Source: Clostridiaceae bacterium AM27-36LB (lineage in GTDB: Bacteria > Bacillota > Clostridia > Lachnospirales > Lachnospiraceae). From it: DNA of 64,000 nt. Position numbers and translations under genes: made by a program. The stretch covers positions 130,754-194,753 of the forward strand of contig QUJQ01000002.1 of assembly GCA_003480725.1 (NCBI GenBank), given 5' to 3'. Below, piece by piece: positions 48,301 to 56,016 of this stretch. The notes beneath the pieces were generated by a model that was given only the letters and a program-made list of their open reading frames with translations, was not told the origin of the DNA and ran no database searches. Numbering within the stretch: position 1 is the first letter of the stretch; each line of letters opens with the position of its first letter.

Positions 48301-51300
48301 TTATACACAGTTCTGGGTGATGTATAAGGATAAGAAGCAACTCTTCCGAATATATATTCCTGACTTTCAATCGCACTGTATACTGTACCTTCAGCATTGC
48401 TTAATCTCATATACACATAGCAGGCGGCACTGTTGGTATCATTGCTTACCTGTATCGGAGCTATATAGTCTTTCCATTCAGTATCTTCCCACAAAACCGT
48501 ATCCTTATATGCTGTCGTCTTGATCAAATACTGAACGCGAGACATTGCCTCCGGTTGATGATTCGCTGTCACTACCAGTATATCTCCCGGAAGGATTTTT
48601 CCCTCTTCTGGTATCGCATCTCCTTTCCCTGCAGTCTGATCATACTGATAGTACATAGATGCTGTGATACCCGCCTTTTCTGTCAGGGACAGACTTCCAA
48701 AGCAATAAACTGTATCCGGATAATGCTCCTTTTGCACTTTTACATAGAGGTATTGACCGGTTGCAGCCTTATCTGGAAGGAGCATTTTTCCATTTAACAC
48801 AGTTGCCCATCCGGTTAATGTAGTTTCCTCTTTTGTCCAGCTTACATTTGCATCATCTTTTTTCCATTCACTGGTAACATCCTCACCTGAGATCAGATAC
48901 TGATAACTGCACCCATTGATCTCCTGACCTCTCAGGAAAATCTCTTCCTCTGTCTCATAGGTTCCGCCTGACTGGAACGGCTGTTCTACCGCATCTCCTT
49001 TCTTATCATAATACCCTGCTGAGAACACCTCCGGTTTCGGCAATCTTTCTCTGTTTGCACTGTTGTAAGAAGGCGATACTTCTTCCTCATATATCTTTCC
49101 ATTTTTTATCGGTACTGCAGTGATCTGTACAGCATCCCCTTCAAACGGAAAATATACATTGCGGTTAACCCTGGTTGCTGTGAGTGCTCCATCTTTTCCA
49201 TAACAGATAACCAGACCACTGGTCTGAATATTCGAATTAAGTGCCAGAACGATCTGATCCTCTAATGTCTTGTCATTTTTCCGCACCACACTCCATGCTG
49301 ACTTGGTATCAGCCTCCGTTTCATCTGCAGGTTCCCATATAAACACAGGTTTTTTATTTCCTTCTTCATACGGGTAATATGCTGCCGGCAGCTCTTCACT
49401 GGTCTTATAACACTGTACATACTGGAAATATCCGTCTGTTGCATAGACAGATACTGGTCGATAATAACCGCTGTCACCCAGCTCCAGCATATTTGTCTCA
49501 CTTTCATATACTGTGTTTTCCACATCTGTCAGATGCTTTCTTGCCTGGTATATGGAATAATATTCAAATGTACGGCCTGATTTCTGATCTGTAAAACTAA
49601 TCTGGACTCTGGGACCTGCCGCCTCCTTCTGGAACGTAAAAACATCCTTTCCTTCCGCTGTTCCCGGATTCACCAGCCATTTCAGATTAAAGTCATCTGC
49701 CCGGCCTTGTGCCGTAATATCTGTGGATTCATAGTAGGAAAAAGCAGTCCAATAATTGCTCCATGTATTCTCCGGTTTTGCCTCTGCTCCTGTCTTCGCA
49801 TCGGTCACTCTAAGACCACTTCCCAGATCCCCTTCTGATGAGGCTGCCGGTGCAATCACTCTTGTAAGGCTTCCCGTTCCGCTTCCTGCTGCCAGTCCTG
49901 TCACTGCACCATCTACGGAACTCTTCACTGCTCCGGTCAGATAGACATTCTCTATCTTACCATCAGCAGCCACTTCTCCTGCTATTCCGCCAGCCTTCAG
50001 CTCTGGCTGATTATCCATCTCTCTTCTGTCTGCCTGCAGTATTGTCAGATTCTGCCGGATTTCCTGGATCGTCCCCTCATTTCTACCAGTCAGACCACCT
50101 GCTACCAGATTCTGGGCTGACTTCACAGTACCCTGCTCTTCAGTTTCAGTAAACGGTTCCCCTGACTGTTTTTTTGATTTTCCCTCATCATACGTATAAG
50201 TCGGCAGCGTTCCGGCATAAATATCATATCCCTTAATCACCACTTGCACTGTTCCATCTGCCGGGCGGGATGTGGATGTGATCGTCTTTGTCAGAACAAC
50301 GGATTCCTTTGGTTCCAGATTTTGACTGTCATAGGAGGTCGTATTTCCTGTCGCACTGTCTGTCACCGTATAACTGCTCTCAGACCAGGAGGATCCTGGC
50401 TGTACTGTCCAGCCTTTCAGATCTGTTGATATATGAATGGGATTCCCTTTTTCATCTCCATCCCCAATATTGACTTTGTCACTTACATTTTTCAGAGTAA
50501 GAGTCAGAACCATGGAATTGCCTTCTGTAAGGATCGACGGCATTGCTTTCATCTCTACTTCCAGATTTCCGGGGGTCTTCGTTACTGTTTCAGGCTTCAG
50601 ATCCACCAGAGTCGTCTGAAGCTTCTCCGTTGCAGCAGTATATACTATACGATCCTTTTTCCCATCAATCTGGAAAACAGTCTGAGCTAACTTACTCTCC
50701 CCCGTACCTGTCTTACGGATAAAATAAATCTTCTTATCAGAAGTTGTGACCGTGTAATTCGTTGACGTAGTAGTTGCTTCACGCGCACTCTCTTCAGTTG
50801 TTCCCCAGGTTCCCGCTACAGATGAGGTCAGTTGAGTGCCTGTGATACCATCAGCCACCGTCGGTGTAAGCTCATACACTAACTCCGCACTTCCATCTGC
50901 CTGATCTTTCACTGTCTTTCCAGGTGCCTTCACTTCCAGTTGCAGCTGATTTTCCGAAATCTTCTCATTGTTTGCTGAAACTGTCTTATCACTTCCATTG
51001 GTCAATGCGGTTGTCACAGTCAGATCCGGACAGGATGTGGATACTTTATTGTTGACAACTGCAAACGAAAATACCGATTCATATTCCGATGCATCAACAT
51101 CTTTCAATGAATAAGTAATCGTGATTGTTTTCACACCAGAGCCACTGGAAACTACTTCCATTCGTCTTCCGTCTGACGTTGTTGATCCCGCATTTCTTTT
51201 GTAATTTCCAGTCCAGCTGCCACCTGCTGGAGCTGTCACCGTCACTGTCCCACTGGCTGGTGGAGTAATCTTCAGCGTATAGCTGACCTTAGCATCGCTC

Positions 51301-53591
51301 CGGTTGGTAACTGCATTTGTTGAAGTTAATATCTGTGCCTGTACTCCGTTTGCTGAAAAGGCGGCACTTCCGACCGATTCCTCCATACCGGCTGTTCCAT
51401 AGACTGTTGTACTGGCTGTTTTTTCAGCGGAAGCTGATCCACTGGATCCATCTGAATACGTGGCTGTTGCCTTGATCTTCTGATTCAACTGGTGAATGCC
51501 AGAGGCTTCTGTGGGGGCTGGAACCGTCTTTTTCAATGTACAAATATCTGTACCATTTGCAGCTACATTTGAAAATGTATGTATTACATTATTGTTATTC
51601 CCATCAACAACTGAGATATTTTCTGCCTTTGACTTATGCAGATTCTTCACCGTAATCGTATATGTTATTTCAGCAGTACTATCCGGACTATAAACCATCT
51701 CCGGTGCCGACACTTCCACGGATACACCTGGATTTCCCCACAATGCCTTCTTCTCTTCACTGACTGACTTTTGTCTTACTGTCGTATACACCAACGTAGA
51801 CGCTGTTGCCTTTGCTTCGGCTGTTCTCTGATTGCCATCCTTGGCTGATGCCAAAAAGGTACCACTGATCGTAACGGTATTAGCTGTTCCGTGATTAGAA
51901 TCTGCTTTTGAAATTGTTACTGTTTTTTTCTCATCAGCTAGAAGCGTAGAGAATGTGATGGTATGGTTTACCGGATCAACCGTTCCTTCTGCTGCATTCG
52001 TAACAGTCATACCGTCTTCATAGGTGAGCACTGCATCTGAAAGTTCCCTCGATGTTGTATTTTTCAGAACTACAGTGAATTCTGTCTTTGGTGATGTCTC
52101 ACCTGCTTCCATGGCTTTTCCGGTTGGTGCTGAGACACTTAACTTCAGTGATGTTCCAACCGCATCCGGTACTTTTTCATTAATAATCACTGTAGTAAGA
52201 GCAGCTGGAGTAACCGGTACTGTCTGTCCTGTGCCATCTGACACGTCCGCCCAAAACTTCGCTGAAATATTCTGTGGCAATGCAGATACTGTTCCCGTAT
52301 AAGTATATGTGACGGTTGTTCCTGATTTTGTGATGGAGCTTACCTTTCCATTCGCTGCATTGCTGCTCCATGTTCCTCCTGTCAGATTTGTCTTCAGCAC
52401 TGCTTCGCTGACAGTTTCATCAACTGCTGCCAGCTTCAAATTATAAGTAATGGTATATGTACTTCCGTCTTTGGATGCCACTGCCTGAGGTGCAGTGACC
52501 TCCATAGAAAGCAATTCCCCGACTGCCTGATTTCCGACAGTTACAGAAGTTTTCTGTTCTACCTCCGGAATCTTTATTTCCAATGTATTATCTTTCGTCA
52601 CTTCCATCTCATGTGCTACTGTGACCGGCATATACTCTACTTTATAATAAAATGCATAGGGTGTCTTATTATCAGATATTACCTTTTCCGGATGGGATGC
52701 CCCTGCCTGCCGAACTGTCACTGATGCACCATTCAGACTCACTTTCTTAACTGTTCCGCCTGAACCGATTGTTCCACACAGGATTCCAAAGGAATCTGTG
52801 ACAGATGCATTTGATGCCGTATTTGTTGTCGTTGTGCGTTCTATTTTGTTTCCTACATATTTTCGATATTCATCTGCCCCTGCTGTTTCTTTTGTACATT
52901 CTTTTCCATCCGTATCCAGATATACCGTTGTATAGTCCTTGTCGTTAAAACAGATAGCCTGATATGCTTTTTGCTGGTATCCTGTACTGTTCACAGTAAC
53001 CTTTTCGTTATCAGCCAAACTATACTGCGGAGCTGCTTGGATTTCCTGGCCCTTTTCACTACTTTCCGTCACCCCCGCATCGGATGTTCGCTGATAGGTC
53101 GCTTCCCCATCAGTCACATCAATGATCAGATTTTCTACTGTACCTGACACCGTACCAAAGAGCGCACCCTGCGATACTCCCTGTGTCTCTGTTCCGGGTG
53201 TGCTGTCCGTGATATCCAGATGGTTGATCTTGATCACATGTCCATTACCGTCAAAGGTTCCTGCAAAGGTTCCTGTAGCAGCTGATGTGATTCCAATCTC
53301 CAGATCCTTATTCAGGCGGAATATTTTCTCTCTTGTCTGCTCCTCACTCGCCTGCCCAAGCTTTGATATCTGCTCTGCTGAATCAATCAGATAAATGGTT
53401 TTTCCGTCCCCATCTGTTGTAGTCTCAAAATTTATTTTAGGATCCGTTCCCAGTGCAAGACTCTCTGCCCTCGAATCGATCCCCAGTCCCAGCACCAGGA
53501 TTCCTATGGCTGCAGCCAGACAAAGAGTTCCGGCCGCCGCATATCTGACCTTTTTCTTTCTGATCCAAGTTATGATTCCTTTCTTCTTCAT
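45354..53591 (-). CDS. Giant surface protein (2745 aa) with GLUG-like, DUF11-like and chitobiase-C-type repeats
   Basis: The N-terminus is a basic signal anchor (RYAAAGTLCLAAAIGILVLGL near 17-37). It is followed by a GLUG-like region (GTFAGTFDGNGHVIKIN, GALFGTVSGTVENLIID). The middle 1200 residues are DUF11/Ig-like repeats. About residues 2010-2535 are repeats of the IYYTTDGSDPT type. The end has a domain shared with the 1913-aa protein, one membrane helix near 2710-2730 and a basic tail. It is one of the largest genes in the window and, with its neighbour, forms a paralogous pair inside a CIS operon. It could be a wall-spanning sleeve, adhesin or target-recognition protein; the sequence does not decide. 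Confidence 0.78.
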   Translation of the reverse strand: MKKKGIITWIRKKKVRYAAAGTLCLAAAIGILVLGLGIDSRAESLALGTDPKINFETTTDGDGKTIYLIDSAEQISKLGQASEEQTREKIFRLNKDLEIGITSAATGTFAGTFDGNGHVIKINHLDITDSTPGTETQGVSQGALFGTVSGTVENLIIDVTDGEATYQRTSDAGVTESSEKGQEIQAAPQYSLADNEKVTVNSTGYQQKAYQAICFNDKDYTTVYLDTDGKECTKETAGADEYRKYVGNKIERTTTTNTASNASVTDSFGILCGTIGSGGTVKKVSLNGASVTVRQAGASHPEKVISDNKTPYAFYYKVEYMPVTVAHEMEVTKDNTLEIKIPEVEQKTSVTVGNQAVGELLSMEVTAPQAVASKDGSTYTITYNLKLAAVDETVSEAVLKTNLTGGTWSSNAANGKVSSITKSGTTVTYTYTGTVSALPQNISAKFWADVSDGTGQTVPVTPAALTTVIINEKVPDAVGTSLKLSVSAPTGKAMEAGETSPKTEFTVVLKNTTSRELSDAVLTYEDGMTVTNAAEGTVDPVNHTITFSTLLADEKKTVTISKADSNHGTANTVTISGTFLASAKDGNQRTAEAKATASTLVYTTVRQKSVSEEKKALWGNPGVSVEVSAPEMVYSPDSTAEITYTITVKNLHKSKAENISVVDGNNNNVIHTFSNVAANGTDICTLKKTVPAPTEASGIHQLNQKIKATATYSDGSSGSASAEKTASTTVYGTAGMEESVGSAAFSANGVQAQILTSTNAVTNRSDAKVSYTLKITPPASGTVTVTAPAGGSWTGNYKRNAGSTTSDGRRMEVVSSGSGVKTITITYSLKDVDASEYESVFSFAVVNNKVSTSCPDLTVTTALTNGSDKTVSANNEKISENQLQLEVKAPGKTVKDQADGSAELVYELTPTVADGITGTQLTSSVAGTWGTTEESAREATTTSTNYTVTTSDKKIYFIRKTGTGESKLAQTVFQIDGKKDRIVYTAATEKLQTTLVDLKPETVTKTPGNLEVEMKAMPSILTEGNSMVLTLTLKNVSDKVNIGDGDEKGNPIHISTDLKGWTVQPGSSWSESSYTVTDSATGNTTSYDSQNLEPKESVVLTKTITSTSRPADGTVQVVIKGYDIYAGTLPTYTYDEGKSKKQSGEPFTETEEQGTVKSAQNLVAGGLTGRNEGTIQEIRQNLTILQADRREMDNQPELKAGGIAGEVAADGKIENVYLTGAVKSSVDGAVTGLAAGSGTGSLTRVIAPAASSEGDLGSGLRVTDAKTGAEAKPENTWSNYWTAFSYYESTDITAQGRADDFNLKWLVNPGTAEGKDVFTFQKEAAGPRVQISFTDQKSGRTFEYYSIYQARKHLTDVENTVYESETNMLELGDSGYYRPVSVYATDGYFQYVQCYKTSEELPAAYYPYEEGNKKPVFIWEPADETEADTKSAWSVVRKNDKTLEDQIVLALNSNIQTSGLVICYGKDGALTATRVNRNVYFPFEGDAVQITAVPIKNGKIYEEEVSPSYNSANRERLPKPEVFSAGYYDKKGDAVEQPFQSGGTYETEEEIFLRGQEINGCSYQYLISGEDVTSEWKKDDANVSWTKEETTLTGWATVLNGKMLLPDKAATGQYLYVKVQKEHYPDTVYCFGSLSLTEKAGITASMYYQYDQTAGKGDAIPEEGKILPGDILVVTANHQPEAMSRVQYLIKTTAYKDTVLWEDTEWKDYIAPIQVSNDTNSAACYVYMRLSNAEGTVYSAIESQEYIFGRVASYPYTSPRTVYNQPDSEANENAATELQSGTQVTIGGRESGTTTFYLTGTSAKNVEITAQRVTEPHENEKGYYQIGKRWYHIVPKESGELKEYTESTKIKFYNNEEEKNTTWYIGVVSVGENASPSVMTTYIYKVKPSEPVAVPEASLPTKYSPGGETAEIAVVEKGSYISFRSLTSGAELLYKTNDNNVAEKPEENGTLLYDNSTGIRVDGNYGDTFQVNIRAVKWDEEYKVKEMKSTDVYCFTYMIAEQKQALKPTATPVTQEKNPTVVTPGDKILLSTTTDGADIYYTVDGSSPEITKAEDGKITNGENTRLYNPAEGIVMPLDGEGYFTVHAIAVAAEYKNSPEAIFIYAYPDSVQSPYANIPSGSVDLGTKVLLKNKTDGATIHYTVNTDGSVPADPTVSSSVFDEAQPIVINGKTVIKAFAVKNGVKSAIVTLTYTTKDQLASPTASIESGAMVSRGTRLKLKAASGATIYYTTDGSDPTDRSSSSVVSGSDLVLDGAAGAQVTVKAYAVMDGKSASEVATFTYQISKNMGGVTADVATGSEVSNGSKVNLMTDVTDAQIYYTTDGSSPADSGIKGTVVTINGTPGSTFTIKAVAKINGDAGTVCTFTYRIKERPSAPTASPSGGELTIAKRVELSSSAEKIYYTTDGTTPTESSNLYKEPVLINRTTNLKAIAVSKDGEISEVASFQYTAAQRADMPKASYESGSALEPGTVVTLRTDTANAQIYYSTDGTDPTLDTLDMLLKYTEEGIIVSRTVTVKAVAYREDLQLSKVGTFQYLVDTIPAVEAKKEAEAQAEAEALHDTDVSGLARKDDFDETAYEDRILRENECGTVVSGTEASLDENTVLITEAEACSDTAAKNVKKLFGEDYKILASYDMYLMKGGSKVQPAGQVEIGIPIPAEYENAAVTIIYIDNNDKITRQETRRKDGMAYAYTDHFSNYALVGLEDPESGQFQIPWLMLLEILAGACVLGGIIYFIRKTTRTSNERK

Positions 53592-53626
53592 CTGATCTGT
53601 GCCTCCATCTTTCTATCGTATGTATT

Positions 53627-55465
53627 CTATAAAAAGGCTTCCAGCAGCTCCTTCTGTGCTGCACTGAAATTTCTGCCCTGCTTACTGTATTCATTCTGGA
53701 TCCCGGACAGAAGATGCTTCATCTTCACCGGGCTGTGCTCTGACGCTGCCTCCAGTGCTCCGTGCATGGCGGCATTTTTAATTGCCGCACCGGAGATTTC
53801 AAATGCCTGTGCCAGCATGCATGTATCCACCTCCGGATCTACCGGTGTATCAACCGGGAAGATTTCTTCCCATAATTCCTTTCTAAGCGAAGCATCCGGC
53901 ATAGGAAAATGCACCATGTAGGAGATCCTTCTTCGGAATGCTTCGTCAAAATTCTGCAAAAGATTGGTTGCCAGTACGGAGATGCCTGCGTACTGTTCGA
54001 TCCTCTGCAATAGATAAGCTGTCTCTGCATTCGAATACCGGTCCTGTGCATCTGACACATCACTTCTCCTGGTGAAGATGGCATCTGCTTCATCAAACAG
54101 CAGGATACAATCACACCGGTCTGCTTCGTCAAAGACTTTTCCGATATTTTTCTGAGTTTCCCCAATATATTTGCTGATCAGCTGGGACAGATCCACCCGA
54201 TAGAGAGGTCTTCCCAGTTCTGTGGCAAGCACCTGGGCTGCCATAGTCTTACCAGTTCCCGGTGCTCCATAAAACAACACGGAGATTCCATTTCCATAAG
54301 AAAACTTCCTGCCAAATCCCCATTGTTCCATAACTTCTTCTCTTGCTTCTACCATGCGGCAGATCCGCCGGAGCTGTTCATACTGAGGCTTTGGAAGCTT
54401 CAGCTCTGAGAACCGACGGTTTCCGGTCAGAAGCTGAAGATGCAGACTATCCGAAGGCAGATTCCAGGTCTGCTCATGGAAGCTGTCCGCCAGGAGCTCT
54501 GTCCGTATGGTCTTCAGGTATCTGAGATAGTCTCCCATGGGAAGCTGCCGCCCTGCCAGATGTGCAAGACTTATATCCTCCGGCAGACGATCCGCCAGAT
54601 CTCCCAGCACTTCTTCTGCCATCTGCTGCTTGAGTTTCCGGTCCGGCTGCTCCAGTTTTCTCGTGATCACGGAAGCTTCCGGGCGTTCAGCCAGCGCTCT
54701 TCCTTCCTCCCGGATCACTCCGTGGAAGGAAAAGCTCTCTCTCATCTTTTCCAGCAGTTCCCAACGTTCGGTCTTTCCTAACCATACACAAGGATACGCT
54801 TCATACAACATTGCACTCAAAATACAGGCATTCAGTTCCCGCTCTGTTCCGCGGAAGGTCTCTCCATCGATCAGAAGCAATGCCAGATTCTGTCCTGCAC
54901 AGATCTGCTCCATGGCATATTCTCTGCCGCTTCCCGCCGCTCCGGTCAGACACAGGATCATAGGGTCACCTGTCTGCTCTGCCAGGGAAAAGATCCTGTG
55001 ACTTTCCGCAAGAAGTTCTTCCAGTCCATAGGTTTTCTTCTCTTCCGTAAGTCTGAGCTGCACTCCCGATGGAAGCACCGGCATGGTGCCTTCCAGCCAG
55101 CCTGACAACACCGGACAGAGCTCCACATACTCCTCGTTAAAATAATACCAGACCGGAAGAGCCTTCATATTTTCCGGCTCTTCTTCGTAAATCTGTATCC
55201 AGAGTCTTCTGAACTCTTCCACGGACAGACGATCCCCATAGGTTTCTGTTCCCCACAATACAGCGATCAGCATCTGCTGCTGTTCATTCAGCTTCAGTTT
55301 CTGTACTGCTTGCGTCCATGGAAGAAAGGAACCTGTCCCTTCTGCTTCCTCCATGATCTCTTGAATGGCATTCCAAAGCCGTTCTTTCTTATCAGAATGA
55401 TTGCCTGTCCGGTATTCCCGTCCTGCTTTTTTCAGACGTCTGTTCAGAATCTCTGTATATTTCAT
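53627..55465 (-). CDS. CIS AAA+ ATPase, copy 2 (Afp15-like)
   Basis: This 612-aa protein has a degenerate first nucleotide-binding-like region (LTGAAGSGREYAME near 180) and a full AAA+ module. In the latter, Walker A (GAPGTGKT) is near 401, Walker B (ILLFDEADAIF) near 457, sensor I (VLATN) near 500, and arginine-finger RRRISY follows. It resembles the ATPase Afp15/PVC15 of extracellular CIS and is paralogous to the 678-aa copy upstream. The role of such ATPases is thought to be loading cargo or assembling the particle. Confidence 0.9.
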   Translation of the reverse strand: MKYTEILNRRLKKAGREYRTGNHSDKKERLWNAIQEIMEEAEGTGSFLPWTQAVQKLKLNEQQQMLIAVLWGTETYGDRLSVEEFRRLWIQIYEEEPENMKALPVWYYFNEEYVELCPVLSGWLEGTMPVLPSGVQLRLTEEKKTYGLEELLAESHRIFSLAEQTGDPMILCLTGAAGSGREYAMEQICAGQNLALLLIDGETFRGTERELNACILSAMLYEAYPCVWLGKTERWELLEKMRESFSFHGVIREEGRALAERPEASVITRKLEQPDRKLKQQMAEEVLGDLADRLPEDISLAHLAGRQLPMGDYLRYLKTIRTELLADSFHEQTWNLPSDSLHLQLLTGNRRFSELKLPKPQYEQLRRICRMVEAREEVMEQWGFGRKFSYGNGISVLFYGAPGTGKTMAAQVLATELGRPLYRVDLSQLISKYIGETQKNIGKVFDEADRCDCILLFDEADAIFTRRSDVSDAQDRYSNAETAYLLQRIEQYAGISVLATNLLQNFDEAFRRRISYMVHFPMPDASLRKELWEEIFPVDTPVDPEVDTCMLAQAFEISGAAIKNAAMHGALEAASEHSPVKMKHLLSGIQNEYSKQGRNFSAAQKELLEAFL

Positions 55466-55485
55466 GCGTTCTCCCGTTCCTTCAT

Positions 55486-56004
55486 CTACTTATGTGCCGC
55501 TCTTTGAAAGGTATGCAGTGCAATGTCATAGCCAACTCCCATCTCTAACAATGCATCTGCCACGACTCCCTCATCCAGTGGCCGGTCTTCTGCCCCGGAC
55601 ACCATGACCCGGTACTGCAGCATTTCCTCTTCTTTTCCATCTGCCGGTCCATAAAAATAATGTCCCATGCGAACGTTCCGGTTCAGCTGATTGATGTTCT
55701 CCAGAATCTCTGTTCTCTCAAAGCTGCTCAGGTCCACGATGATCTGGGAGTAGAATAACAGATATTTACAGAGTCTCTGATCCGTATCATCAAGATCCAT
55801 CAGATATCCTGCTGCCAGATGAAGATCTGCTTCCGTCGCTTCCCGGTCACTGGGATATTCTTCGATACTTGGAAGGCTTACCAGAAGGATAATATCATCC
55901 AGTACATTTCCCTTGGGCAGGATCTCTGCCGCCAGGTCAAGACTCTCCAGAAAATCTTTCAGTCTTTCAAATTCCTGCATTTTTTCCTGATCTGTATAAC
56001 TCAT
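55486..56004 (-). CDS. Small uncharacterised protein, possibly YbjN/secretion-chaperone-like
   Basis: This 172-aa acidic protein lies between the 831-aa gene and the second ATPase. The body (FYSQIIVDLSSFERTEILENINQLNRNVRMGHYFYG, then LQYRVMVSG and a final helix pair) looks like the alpha-beta fold of YbjN and type III secretion chaperones. No strong motif confirms this. Small acidic chaperones often sit beside their client, so the 831-aa protein is the natural candidate (inference). GGAGG precedes the ATG. Confidence 0.55.
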   Translation of the reverse strand: MSYTDQEKMQEFERLKDFLESLDLAAEILPKGNVLDDIILLVSLPSIEEYPSDREATEADLHLAAGYLMDLDDTDQRLCKYLLFYSQIIVDLSSFERTEILENINQLNRNVRMGHYFYGPADGKEEEMLQYRVMVSGAEDRPLDEGVVADALLEMGVGYDIALHTFQRAAHK

Positions 56005-56016
56005 ACATCAATCCTC

